NCBI GenBank assembly: GCA_036362985.1
Contig: JAYGXS010000002.1
Coordinates: 7,522,037 to 7,586,036, forward strand
Length of the DNA stretch: 64,000 nucleotides
Source: Ligula intestinalis
Taxonomy: Eukaryota > Platyhelminthes > Cestoda > Diphyllobothriidea > Diphyllobothriidae
Reading direction: 5' to 3'
The position numbers and the translations under genes are program-made. The notes below the pieces were generated by a model that was not told where the DNA came from, did no database searches, and worked only from the letters and a program-made list of their open reading frames with translations. Each line of letters begins with the position of its first letter. Position 1 is the stretch's first letter. This document shows positions 11,317 through 21,309 of the stretch, piece by piece.

Positions 11317-11706
11317 CTACGGAGAAGGAGGAAGAAACATCGGAGCAATAAAAACTTCTGGCAACTTTAGTAGATAACTTCTTGGTAAAAGTTAAGTTGG
11401 TCGGATACTGCTAACCCCTAGTCCTGCGGTTATTTTCAGTTGTATTAGTTTTGGTTAAATTTTTAGTTTACTATTGAGCTTATTGGTTTAGTATCAGTAT
11501 CAGTTTAGTGAGAGAAAGATAAGCGAATGCCTTTCAACTCCCTGTTGGTAACAGGATGACAAAAAATAAGTTGATACAAATTAAGTTTGGGTTAGTTTAG
11601 TCAAATTACTATACCGAAATAACTACTGCATACTAAACTAAGCTTAACTTGAGAGAACGAGCGACATCTTAAAGTCCGTATCGGACGATGCGATAGCTGT
11701 ATGGTT
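11317..11706. other. Intron sequence, nothing recognised
   Basis: AT-rich DNA with several TTAGTTTAGT-like short motifs. No coding or repeat feature could be supported. Confidence 0.5.
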
Positions 11707-12026
11707 GCCCTTCAAACTGACCGCGGCCAAATCCACCTCAGTTAAATGAAATGACAGTTTTCTGCAAACCCAACGTATTGTTACTACGAAACAATAAAAC
11801 CTATGATGTATGGCTATTATATTGTATATCTTGCTAGTATTGTTACTTTAAAGTCAGTTTTTTTCACTTAAAACAAGTTCCTTATTTCGCACTTTACTGA
11901 GCAAACATAAAACCAAAACAAAGCTAACAGTGACTGCGAAAGGAGGGGATTGTTTGAGGCTTTTTCCTGTCTTCCGGGGTTTTGAGGGGACGGAAGATGC
12001 GCTTTTCAAATAAACCTTATCAAAGT
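11707..12026 (+). repeat. Dispersed ~330-bp repeat, copy 2
   Basis: It matches 1449-1757 in the same orientation from CTTCAAACTGACCGCGGC through to AAACCTTAT. This copy ends in AAACCTTATCAAAG without an ATT expansion. It lies in the last intron of the host gene. Confidence 0.75.
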
Positions 12027-12759
12027 AAAAACTTAACTACATGAAAGCAAGCATTAAATTTATAGAATAAATAATAAAGTGAAAACGAAACTAGGCTAAT
12101 GTTACCGGTCCCGTAAGACAGTTCTGGGTCTAGGGGCATCTAAGGTGGATGAACAAGTTAACTTCCATCCACTTCTTTTTTGACTGGATCAGTTATCAGG
12201 TCACGGCAAAAGAAATAACCATGCAAAAGTACGATAAGAATAGCTTATGCGGTTTTTATATTCATGGTATCAAGTACGTTATACAGAACCAACGGGCATC
12301 TAAACGGGAAATCACCACGAGTGAAGTTAGCCAAAAGGGTTAATATTTTCTATTTGCTCAAGCACACAGGACACTGGGACCTATGATCGTATCTCAACGA
12401 GTGAGGAATCAAGATGAACAGACGAAACAGAATAGGGCAATACTAGCTCCAATAAAGACAGTCAGCTTTAAGATCGTATCGTCGGCTGAAAAGTCATCCA
12501 AGTACCAAAAAATAGCGATGTGGACAAGTTACCAAGATGCAAAGCAGGGGGCTGATTGAACGCACAGGCCTGTTGTTTAAAAGCTTTTTGGTGGCACATA
12601 ACCTCGTCCGTATTCTGTCCTCCAATTAAAGGCAAGAATTCAAAGTCTCACCAATTGAAGCAAATTTTTGCACCCCAGGTATGTTAATCGATAGAGAAAG
12701 AAAAGGCGGGTCGATCATCGGAATCATAATGTATAAATCTAACCTTTCGGGCTCTTATT
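12027..12759. other. Intron sequence, nothing recognised
   Basis: No coding frame, repeat or RNA signal could be supported here. Confidence 0.5.
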
Positions 12760-12875
12760 GGAGTCAGAACTCACTTGTCCCGCTCTGCATTGGGCCTCAT
12801 TTTTCGGCCCCTGACAGCAGCCGTAGCGGCTTGTAGTCTTTGGCAGACAGTAGTGTCGGCAACGACAAGCGAAAT
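12760..12875 (-). repeat. SINE family 2, 3' part, inverted copy
   Basis: It is the reverse complement of the 3' part of the neighbouring plus-strand copy (about 13090-13190). Both share the GAACTCACTTG...CCGCTCTGC / GCAGAGC..GGCAAGTGAGTTC pair. The head is missing. Confidence 0.6.
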
Positions 12876-12942
12876 CCGTTAGCAATCAGTGAACATTCAT
12901 CAATGAGTATCAATATCTCTTGATTTAAACCGGCAAGACAAT

Positions 12943-13190
12943 GGGCTCGAGGTTCAGCGGTAAGGGCATTTGACTCTGATCAAAAAGGTAACGAATTCGA
13001 GGCTCGGGTGGGAAATCACTTGAGTCTGGGTATGACTGGCTGACGACGGCTAAGAAGCCAGAAATGGCCATTTCAGTCTCTCTTATCTTTGCAAGTAATA
13101 CTATCTGCCTAGAGGACTAGCCTCTGCAACTGCCGTCAAGGCCCGCGAAATGAGATCTAAGGCAGAGCAGGGCAAGTGAGTTCAGTTAGT
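12943..13190 (+). repeat. tRNA-derived SINE, family 2
   Basis: A tRNA-like head (12945-13010) shows an A-box-like GGTTCAGCGGTAAGGG and a B-box-like AACGAATTCGAGGCTC. The family body follows (GGGTATGACTGGCTGACGACGGC, then AAGCCAGAAATGGCCATT), also present at 25270-25340. It ends at about 13190 with CAAGTGAGTTC. Such heads carry an internal RNA polymerase III promoter. Confidence 0.7.
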
Positions 13191-15827
13191 GATGGGTTAA
13201 TGGGTAGGACTAGCTCGTGGGGCCGCCAGGGGCGCGAGAAGGGCGCCCCTCGGTCTTAATGACTGCTGATTTTTGGTGTGGGGATGGGTGGGGCATGTCA
13301 GGGAACAAATTAGATCGCACTAATCCTGTAAAATAAAAAAAATACAAGGGGAAGTTGGGGTGCGTACTCAAAACTCAGACGGGAACACTGAAGTACGCGT
13401 TAATATCATCGCTAACCCCCCACACCGGACCAACGACGAGGGCGTGTGTGTCAGGGGAGTGTGCCCTAACCTCGGGCGAGGTCAGTGAGGTGCACTTTCT
13501 AGTAGAACCACTAACTCCAACTACAGTAAAGGCGAATGAGTGCAGAATTTGGAAGATTTTGGAAATTCGCCCTACTTAAAATGTGTAAGAAAGCGATTAT
13601 TCCCGTGGCTAATTTGAAAAGTCTTTTTTGCTCAATATATTGACTTAAGAGGTTATTGCATGCAGCGGCCTTTCGAGGAACCTTCTGTAGTTCAATGCCA
13701 TCATCCAACCCCTACTGTGTCGACGGCCTGCGTGCAGAAACCTTGAAGAATGTGGGTAATTCAACCTACTTAAAAATTTTACGTAGGTGATTATAATACA
13801 TAAGCATCCTTCTGCGACCCCACGAGATACTCTTACCGGTTAATATTCATCAACAAATGGCTACTGAAGTTATCGCTTGTCCGCAAAAATTCTCTGCACA
13901 AATCCGCATCCAACGCCTCAGAAATAACACAGAATTCCGAGAGTAGACAGATAGAGCTGGTAACTTGGCATTGCCTTCAAGTCCTGTTCCTTCTCATGCA
14001 TCTCGTCTGATGAAAAATGGAAGAAGATCGACCCCCTGCGGCGGCACTCAATACATAAGGGATTCTGATTTACATTAGGCCGTTGTGACGTAATTGACCT
14101 AGCAGTGCAGTTTTAGTTCCAGTTTGCACTAGTTTTCACTTGCAGTTAGACAACGAGCTAAAGATGAGCCAAACGGATGCGCAGATAGCGCGGTAGGCTG
14201 GCTGGTTCTCGTAGAATGAAGGCCTCAATAAGATTAAAAGTTACCCACTTCCCCTATAGCAAGACTCCAGATTAATCCAGCTTCCTCTTGATTCGTTAGT
14301 CACGTTCGCGTAGTTGCCTGTCCCGGTGTCCGCTCCCACGAATTCATCCCGGCGTCACCCTCTCTGCTCACGCCAGCTGGCCTGGATATTACCTTCAAAA
14401 TAAAGTATTCTTCTCTCTCTCTCTCTCAGCTCCCCTGGGCTACCACTGTAGTGCATGCCTTGGCGTGGGCTTAGGGTTGCTTGCTCGCTCGGCGTCCAAA
14501 GCTACACGTTGTCCACCTCTATGCCGCCACCCCCTCCATGTTACACTGCAGCACAGACCTACGCCTTTAGAGCGACGACTCTAAACTTTTACTATCCAGG
14601 TTAAAGGGTAACGTCACATCATATTAATGTTTAACGATGAAGTTCACGTTTCAGCATGTAAAAAATTATTTGAGTGAACACACGCTTGCGATAATTTACC
14701 ATAACAGCAAACTGCCGCATTGGTTTCCCGTGGTAAAGTGCATTCATAGTGTTTTGTCCAAGTAGAGGCATAACTGGAATTCGCCAACACCTGCCTGGTC
14801 TACGTGGTATTGGTAAGATAAAGTTTCCAAGTGCGCTCTCAGAGCTGAAGAAATCAGAACTTATATTAACCTGCAGTTTGAATAGGTTTAGGGACTCAAA
14901 CAATTGCTTAGTTATATTTATTAGTTTGATCAGATAATGAGAAAGCGATCAATTGGCAGTTGTACCCTTCACATTTTAAAGAGTTGAAAACCTACCAAGC
15001 TGAAAGATTACAGCTAACGGTTTATCTGCTGGAGGGTTGTCAAGTTGAGAGTAGAATGTTAAAACAAGAACATCACACCCGACTAACGATCTTCAGTAAT
15101 AACATAACATCACCCCGAGGAAATCAGCGAGAGCATGCCAATGCCAGGAAAAAGTGCACCAACGTTGGAATGCCATAGTTGAATTATCATTTAAGCGGCA
15201 AAGTTAGCAGTCTAGCTGCGGGCTAAAAAGTCCTGCATTTCTGCAGGCTGAAACAGCTTCGAGGCCGCAGTTGCCCTTTAGTTCTGCCACCCAGGTATGA
15301 CACAGGCATGTAAACAACACTAAAACGCCTGGCGAGAGGAACTAAATTCCTAAAATAGGACCAAACAGCGGAGCAGCGTTGCCGAGTGCGGCAACGTGTG
15401 TATAGGTGTGATAAATTTTAGTAGCCAAGAGGGAAGTTGGGCTGGTTTTCTGAGGCTGGTTTCAGTCGTCTATGCATAAGCTGTCTTCTGCCAGCCTGTC
15501 TGTGTATGCAGAGTCGACGGGGGCGTATTGAGGAGGAGGCATAGTCACAGCACCAGGGAGGCAGGCATGAAAAACGTCTGTAACTTTTCCACGAGTCTTG
15601 CTCGCTCTCACGGGCGAAAACTGCATTTTTACGCATTCGCGGGATGCTTCTGGAGCCTAAAATTGTTTGCAAAATTGGTCTGTGGCGCGGAGTAAAACTG
15701 GGCATAAGGCTTCTTTTCAAAAAGATGCTGTTTTTTGGCAGCATTTCCATGCCCGTTTGTCTGAGAAGATTGCTATGAGCAGACTGCACAAGATAGAATT
15801 GTTTTTAAACAAGTATTCATTGTTTAA
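13191..15827. other. Intron sequence; a CT run and a splice-acceptor-like site
   Basis: No gene is supported. At 14411-14428 a (TC)n run ends in CAG and resembles a plus-strand splice acceptor. It is preceded by AATAAA at 14399-14404 and followed by a GC-richer stretch (14430-14560) with no sustained frame. The remainder is unremarkable AT-rich DNA. Confidence 0.4.
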
Positions 15828-16145
15828 ATTAAGTTGACCCAATTGTGGAAAAAAACTCGCGGCGTTCGGTGGGTTTTGAACCCCGCATAGCGGGGAAGGC
15901 CTTTAGGCGAAGCCAACGCTCTACCAATTGAGTTAAAAACGCCACGCCTTGCGCCGTGAATTTAATCACACTTGGATTTATTTTACCCGCCCAATTTTAC
16001 CGCTCGTATAGAATCCACCAATACGGAAGAGCAAGCTCACTGCCCAAGCAGGATTTCCTAAGCAATAATCTAGAATCCACCAGAATGACTACTAGGCTGA
16101 CTTACTTATTTAGGAGATTCGGAAGATTTGCCAAACCTCCTAAAC
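15828..16145 (-). repeat. tRNA-derived SINE, family 1
   Basis: On the minus strand the head covers about 15950-15865, with a B-box-like GGTTCAAAACCC and an A-box-like segment. On the plus strand it is followed by the family body (TTTAATCACACTTGGATTTATTTTACCCGCC..., GAATCCACCA, CAAGCAGGATTTCCTAAGCAAT, CCACCAGAATGACTACTAGGC). The outer end TTGACCCAATTGTGG is shared with 22840, 43880 and 58530. The anticodon and acceptor stems do not form a credible tRNA, so it is not annotated as a tRNA gene. Confidence 0.75.
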
Positions 16146-16663
16146 ATTATTGAAATATCAAACTTAAAAGCCTAAAAGAGTAGTAAGAGGCAGTATCAAA
16201 CTCGTTAAGCCATAATATTTTCCTTTATCAATCTTTAAAAAAGGAAATTTTGTTCTTTTTCCTAAACAGACAACACCGCGGCGCCTAGTGGACGACAGTA
16301 AGGTTGCCACAGTTGTTGTATCACAAACTGATGACACAAAATAGTATAAAAGAAACGAAGAGTACCTGAACCACGCAACCCTCACATGTTTTATATTCAA
16401 GAGAGCCACAAATAATTTAAAGTCAGCCTAGGCCCAGGCGAAAATCACTACAAGTGAATACGGGCGGAAAATGATGATAAGAATATTTTAGCAGAAAGGT
16501 ACGTTTATTTTCCCTTGATATACCACGGAGACTAGTCAAACTCGGGACTTCCAATAACCAAGTTATGGAAGTCGTGTCTGAATGTCATAGACCTTTTGAG
16601 GAGTTCACATACTGGAATACACGATGGTAAAAACATTCGCGTCCTCCTACACACAGATCCTAA

Positions 16664-16733
16664 GTTTTGGATTCCGTCGGGAATCCTTAATCAAAAGTAA
16701 TGGTGATCAAGGATTCCCGACGGAATCCGAAAC
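16664..16733. repeat. 30-bp inverted repeat with 10-nt loop, PLE-end motif
   Basis: Arms 16664-16693 and 16704-16733 are complementary at 28 of 30 positions. Each arm is itself a small hairpin (GGATTCC / GGAATCC around CGAC) ending in GAAAC-GTC on the right side. This is the hairpin-GAAA motif seen at PLE ends in this window. It looks like two such ends joined head to head. Confidence 0.9.
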
Positions 16734-16810
16734 GTCAGGCAACTAAAACTCTTGTTCCAGTGATCACATCCTCTTCTTCTGAACTGCTTCCTGGAACTCG
16801 CATATTCTCC
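16734..16810 (-). repeat. Fragment of a PLE-end repeat
   Basis: On the minus strand this reads GCGAGTTCCAGGAAGCAG, then AAGAAGA and GTGATCACTGGAACAAGAG, continuing into the GTCAGG/GTTTCGG motif of the adjacent inverted repeat. Related copies lie at 18085-18130 and 20878-20945 (minus) and at 31009-31065 and 33985-34095 (plus). Confidence 0.55.
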
Positions 16811-16884
16811 GCTATTGGCAGATCCTAAGTTATTGTGCGATCTTTTTGGTTATAAATCTATCCACTTGACGTACTTCTAGAAAA

Positions 16885-17113
16885 CAGGGTGGCCTTGGTG
16901 GGAATCGAACGCTCGCCAGCAGGGTGGGGGCATTAGCGCAGCCAACTGAGCTACGAGACCCCTACTGGAAGCCGTGTGTTGAACCACACGTGGGTCAATT
17001 TACCCTCCCAGCTTACTGGAACGCATGGAATGCATCAATACTACTACTACTGCTGTTATTACTACTTATAATACTACTACTACTAATACTAGCACTAATG
17101 CTACTGCTACCAA

Positions 17114-17148
<35 letters not shown>

Positions 17149-17199
17149 TTACTACTACTACTACTACTACTATTACTATTACTACTACTACTGCTACTC

Positions 17200-17235
<36 letters not shown>

Positions 17236-17305
17236 ATACTACTACTACTACAGTAAAATGAAGGCCCAAGCAGGATCTCCTAAACAATCAATCTAGACTG
17301 CACCA
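16885..17305 (-). repeat. tRNA-derived SINE, family 1, split by a triplet expansion
   Basis: The minus-strand head at about 16970-16890 has a B-box-like GTTCGATTCCCACC. The body up to GGAATGCATCAATAC is followed by the (ACT)n expansion at 17038-17252. The SINE then resumes with GCCCAAGCAGGATCTCCTAAACAATC, the same block found at 16050 and 44090. So the microsatellite arose inside the SINE, at the point where other copies read CCACCAATAC. Confidence 0.7.
17038..17252. repeat. (ACT)n microsatellite, ~215 bp
   Basis: Imperfect ACT/CTA triplets with ATT, GCT and CCT interruptions. Long frames in all three phases (poly-Leu, poly-Thr, poly-Val) are artefacts of this repeat. Confidence 0.95.
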
Positions 17306-17309
17306 GAGA

Positions 17310-17425
17310 CACTTTTTTACGTGTGCGTGTACATATGTATATGATGCACCGGCATGCAATCAATAGAGTTTTTAAAGGCATTGCCTATAACCCTCACCAA
17401 ATAAACTGAAATAATTAATAGATTT
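17310..17425 (+). repeat. Short LINE 3' end
   Basis: ATAGAGTTTTTAAAGGCATTGCCTATAACCCTCACCAAATAAACTGAAATAAT matches the 3' end of the LINE at 62010-62068 (GGCTCTTCAAAGACATTGCCTA..., ACTGAAATAAT). Only the last ~110 bp were inserted. Confidence 0.7.
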
Positions 17426-18084
17426 TGGCAGATTTGAATCATTCACCCCAGGTTTCTAAATCTGTCCTGGATCTATCGTCGCAGACAATAGCAGAAACGG
17501 GTAATCCACACATAGGAGGTTGCAGTATTGATAGGATGCATACCTATGAGAATTACCGGCTTCTCCCTGTTGAAAATAATTGCCCACTTGTGCGCTAATG
17601 ACCGGCGTGCGAGACGTGACCTTCTGAACTTTACTCGCACGTGGTGGAATTGTGCGTGATGATTGCTCGGCCATTTGGCTCCCTGGCGCTGGCGTTAGAT
17701 GACGCGTTGGCCTGTGCGTTCAAAAAGTGGTGACATGCTTTGGCAAAACTGAGCCTCAGCACCGAATATTGGGTCGGGCAGGTCATTTACTCAATTAATT
17801 AGCGACTCACATGATTGTCACCTTACGCGAGAATTTCAGTCTCATTAAATTTGAATGTGTGACCGGGTCTCGTCGAATGAGGTGCGTCAGTCCTTTGCAC
17901 TGCTACCGCGTGTCTCTAGAAGTCTTCCGATGTATTTGCTTCGGCCGCAACTGCACCAGATCCTATAGACGATTCCAGATGTTTGTTGCCGTGACAGTGG
18001 GTCTTTTGGTTTCATTATCTGACGCCAGATGGTTGCCTCCGGCCTGTGTGCGACTCCAAATCCACCTGGTGCGAGAAGGCAGCC
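17426..18084. other. Intron sequence, nothing recognised
   Basis: No coding frame or repeat could be supported. Confidence 0.5.
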
Positions 18085-18180
18085 GACGACCTTAGATACG
18101 GTTTTCTTCTTAATTACTTCCTGGGACTCATATTTTCTTTTTTACCGGCAGTCTCGTTCTGTTTCTTTTGCCAGTCGCTG
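18085..18180 (-). repeat. Repeat shared with 20878-20972
   Basis: It reads GATACGGTTTTCTTCTTAATTACTTCCTGGGACTCAT on the plus strand and aligns with 20890-20930. On the minus strand it carries the CCAGGAAGTAATTAAGAAGAA motif of the PLE-end repeats. Confidence 0.6.
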
Positions 18181-18559
18181 AGTGACTGCATACGCAGGTC
18201 TTGAGAGAGCCCCCGTCACAGTGGGATGACAAGTTCCCATGGACGAAAAACAAAAACACGCGGGCGCGCAGACAAGATATTTCCTCCATTCGATACACAT
18301 TGACGTCCACAACAACAGAGTGGGCGCAGGGCCGGTGACTTGCGTGTGAATTACAGAAGATGTGTTATCTCGCGAAATGGCAACTGAAATGCTGCAGGCA
18401 GCTTTCGATTCTAAAAAAAGATTACTTAAATAGGGTTGCGATAGTAATTATTGAGCAGTATAATTCCAAGCTAACCCATTCACGTCAAGATGTTGGTGTT
18501 GGGAATGCGGCGATTCCCACAATGAGTCAACACACTCAATGGCGTCGCGAGAGTCGCTT

Positions 18560-18860
18560 GCCATGAGCCAGTCTTGTCTGCTCAATCCTGATTGGCCCAT
18601 TGTCGGATGATGCCTCTCGCGTTCCCTTTAAAGTACATGTACCCTGTGTCTGACTCAACTTGCGCTGACTTGCACTGACGTACTGTAACGTGCTCTGTCT
18701 GAGTAAACTCTTTCTCGCTTGCCGACTGGTCTTCTCGCTGTCTCGCTTTTACGGGCTCTTGGGGAACCGGTTCGTGCTGACTAGACGTACCAAGCGCGGG
18801 TTTAACAGTTGGCTTTTGCGCGAGGTCCATCCTGGCCGCATGCAAACATCACACTCTTCA
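18560..18860. other. Possible solo LTR-like block
   Basis: A GC-richer, promoter-like stretch bounded by AT-rich DNA. It contains TGATTGGCCCATTGTCGG and CCTTTAAAGTACATGTACC (a TATA-like element), then pyrimidine-rich sequence. The layout resembles an LTR with its R region, but no second copy in the window fixes the ends. Confidence 0.25.
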
Positions 18861-18899
18861 AAACATGACTGCTTTATTATTATGCATTTAAGCGACTGA

Positions 18900-19030
18900 T
18901 TTTGTTTGCTCTTATAAGTTCAAACACATTTTATTGAAAACATGTACAAGAGGGTTTTTTGCACTCGTTTGCTAGAAACCCACGCCTCCTCTAGATAGCT
19001 GAATTACGAAAATGTAAAGTTTAGTTTTAC
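18900..19030 (+). repeat. Dispersed repeat unit A, copy 1
   Basis: TGCTCTTATAAGTTCAAACAC, then CATGTACAAGAGGG, TTTGCTAGAAACCCACGCC and TAGATAGCTGAATTACG. Closely related copies start at 20752 and 21134, and a partial copy is at 20978-21048. Confidence 0.75.
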
Positions 19031-19690
19031 AGTTCATTAAAATTCGTAGACTTCAATATTATATCCATCGGTTATGTTCATATCACACGTCTCAACCCCT
19101 TATCTGAAGATATAGATGCCTGCATTCTCCCCCTCATTATCTACTATTATTTATCTAGCCTTGCTTAAAAAAGACCTGTTGATTTTAAACGTATCCTCCG
19201 AAAGCTCTCATCAGAAGTCAGTGTCTCTTATGGTTATTAAGCTGATATTAAAATACAGCCAGACTTTAAAGCAGTCAAATAATTTGCTGATTGCATTCTT
19301 GAAGGGGTTTCTCATCCACTTCATTCTGAATTAATGGCTGCGAAGTCTTCCGTACTATGCGCCGAAGCTTTCGCCATATGTCTTGCCGTAGATCGACATA
19401 TCAGCACTCTGTACTCCCATTCCTAGCACGCTACCTCATGTGGAAAGAAACGGAATTATAGAAGCTGAGATTAGACCTGTCTCCATAATAGAGGTGAACT
19501 TCATGTAAACCGCTAGAGTTTTCAGCATTGTATTAACTTATCCTTTGGTCATAGTGAATGGAGCTATTTTTTGCTAAAAAATTTGAAGATTCACCTTCAA
19601 ACTAAAGTGTTTCTCTCTATCCCTTTAAAAAGTTTGTAGCTGAAAGGTTTTTCAAGGCCTTGAAATGTCCACTCATAAAGCATCCTATCT
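19031..19690. other. Intron sequence, nothing recognised
   Basis: AT-rich, with no supported feature. A 72-codon open frame here shows no family pattern. Confidence 0.4.
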
Positions 19691-20690
19691 GTGCGTTTAT
19701 TGATGCTTAATATCAAGTATACAACATGGTCCACCTCCATCGGAAAATTGTATGATGAGAACATGAAGTCTTTCTATATATCGTGCAGTTTTGAAACCCC
19801 GAACACAAGTGCAGCCTGCAGGCCGAGTGCAAATTCATTCAGTAGTTAGAAAGTGTTTAAAAAATTGCTTGTGAATTATAGGAGGTTCAAAGGCGTTTGG
19901 CTATATTTCCCATGATAAATTTGACTTGACTCGAATCAGTGTATATTGATAATAGACTTGCGCAGCATCCTCCTGAGAACGATCCTGCGCGTTAAGTATA
20001 GAGAATTTATCTCAAATGAGACAGTCCGCACCCGCTGCCATCGTATCACGAGGATATCTCAGGCCATTCAAGAAAGGCAACTGAGGTGGTTTGGACACGT
20101 CTCCATCGTCCGCCTCACGAGCTTACCTATGCTGCCCTCGACCCAGCACCGCAGCCCACCTGGAAACGTCGAAGAGGAGGGCAACTGAAGACTGAGCTCG
20201 ACACCGTCCGTCAAGACATGGAAGCAGTTCTTGCGCCTTCTATCTTCGGTCTTCGTCGCTGGAGGAGAGACCGGGTGGAGCTTTCCAGATCCGCTGCCGC
20301 AAATCGTCACGCATGGAGAGGTACCGTTCGTTACATCATTGAGGTCGACTAGATCAGGCATGATCACAGCCGAAAAAAGTACAAGTTGCGTGGCATCTAC
20401 TGTGCCCCGCCTCTCCTCCACCCACTTTTACCCGGTGTCAGGACAGAGTCAAGAAGACGGGAAGTGGGATCGGTTGAAAGTACGACATGAGCCTCCGCCT
20501 AGGCATGCCGCTATAGCTCCATGCGTGGTCTTTGTTATGCCTCGGCAGTCCCACTAACGTCTACCGGCTCCTGACTGGCCCAGTGTTGGCATAGCATTGC
20601 TGCCGCGTTGCCCTTTGTAAGGATTTGGGCGGAGGATGTGGGTTTAAATATATTATTGCACGCTTCCCTCGCTGGCGTAGGTGCGAATTC
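19690..20690 (+). repeat. Segmental repeat B, copy 1 (interrupted by an RTE insertion)
   Basis: Blocks starting with CAAGTATACAACATGGTCCACC (19714), then GTGCAGTTTTGAAACCCCGAACACAAG (about 19784), AGAAAGTGTTTAAAAAATTGC and AGACTTGCGCAGCATC align in order with 21322-21790. After the RTE insertion the match resumes at GCATCTACTGTGCCCCGCC (20393) and continues to GAGGATGTGGGTTTAAATAT (about 20655), matching 21785-22060. Confidence 0.8.
19970..20385 (+). mobile_element. RTE-like LINE 3' end with target-site duplication
   Basis: Translation in two frames gives LRVKYREFISNETVRTRC, ITRISQAIQERQLRWFGHV, then after a frameshift near 20085 RPPHELTYAALDP, KRRRGGQLKTELDTVRQDM and RRWRRDRVELSRSAAANRHAW. 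This is the C-terminal signature of endonuclease-reverse transcriptases of the RTE type, where RLRWFGHV and the WR..V...A..R..W pattern are typical. The 416-bp insert is flanked by TTGCG(C/T)(A/G)GCATC at 19958-19969 and 20386-20397. The empty site is seen in the paralogous repeat at 21778-21790. Confidence 0.85.
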
Positions 20691-21252
20691 TACCGATGCC
20701 GCCGAATTCTGGACTATTTAATTAGTACGCATTTACCCCAATGATTTTTACTGCTCTTATAAATTCAAATATGTGTTAAGGAAAACGTACATAAGAGGGG
20801 TCTTTGTACTCGTCTGCCAAAAACTCATGTCTTTTTAAAAATAGTTTACTTAAGAAAAGTTATAATTCAGCAGCTGACGGCCCCAGATACGGTCTCCTTC
20901 TCAATTACTTTCTGGGGCTCCTATTTTCGCATCTATTGGTAATCTGCTGCTTATTGTGCCAGCGGCTGTTCTTTTTTGTATTCGTTTGCTAGAAACCCAC
21001 ACCTCCTCTGGATAGGTGACTTAAGAAAATGTACAATTCGGTTTTAAACCCTTGGTGGCGTGGGTGCAGATCCCACCGATGCAACTGAATTGTGGAGTAT
21101 TTAATAATCATGAATTTACCCCAATGATTTTCGCTGCTCTTATATGCAAATTAAAACACGTTTTAACGAAAACAAACAAAAGGGGTCTTTGAACTCCTTT
21201 GCTAAAAACTCATATCTTTTTTAAATAGTTTACTTAAGCAAAGTTTTATTTC
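20670..21252 (+). repeat. Array of repeat units A with related linker blocks
   Basis: Two units (20752-20869 and 21134-21252) plus a partial unit (20978-21048) share TGCTCTTATA, GGGGTCTTTG, AAAAACTCAT and ATAGTTTACTTAAG. Their upstream blocks also match each other (20670-20763 with 21053-21143: TACCCCAATGATTTT). The segment 20878-20972 matches 18085-18180. It is a locally duplicated, head-to-tail cluster without coding potential. Confidence 0.75.
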
Positions 21253-21309
21253 GGTTTTAAAGAGATTAGAACTATAATTATTGATAACGCACCATATCTG
21301 TCTTTTTTA

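Noticed and set aside
10902..11351. 149-codon plus-strand frame rich in Pro, Arg and Cys
   Set aside because: It is the antisense of the Ser/His-rich terminal exon, which has a clear acceptor and a matching phase.
16924..17287. Long Leu-, Thr- and Val-rich open frames on both strands
   Set aside because: They are translations of the (ACT)n microsatellite.
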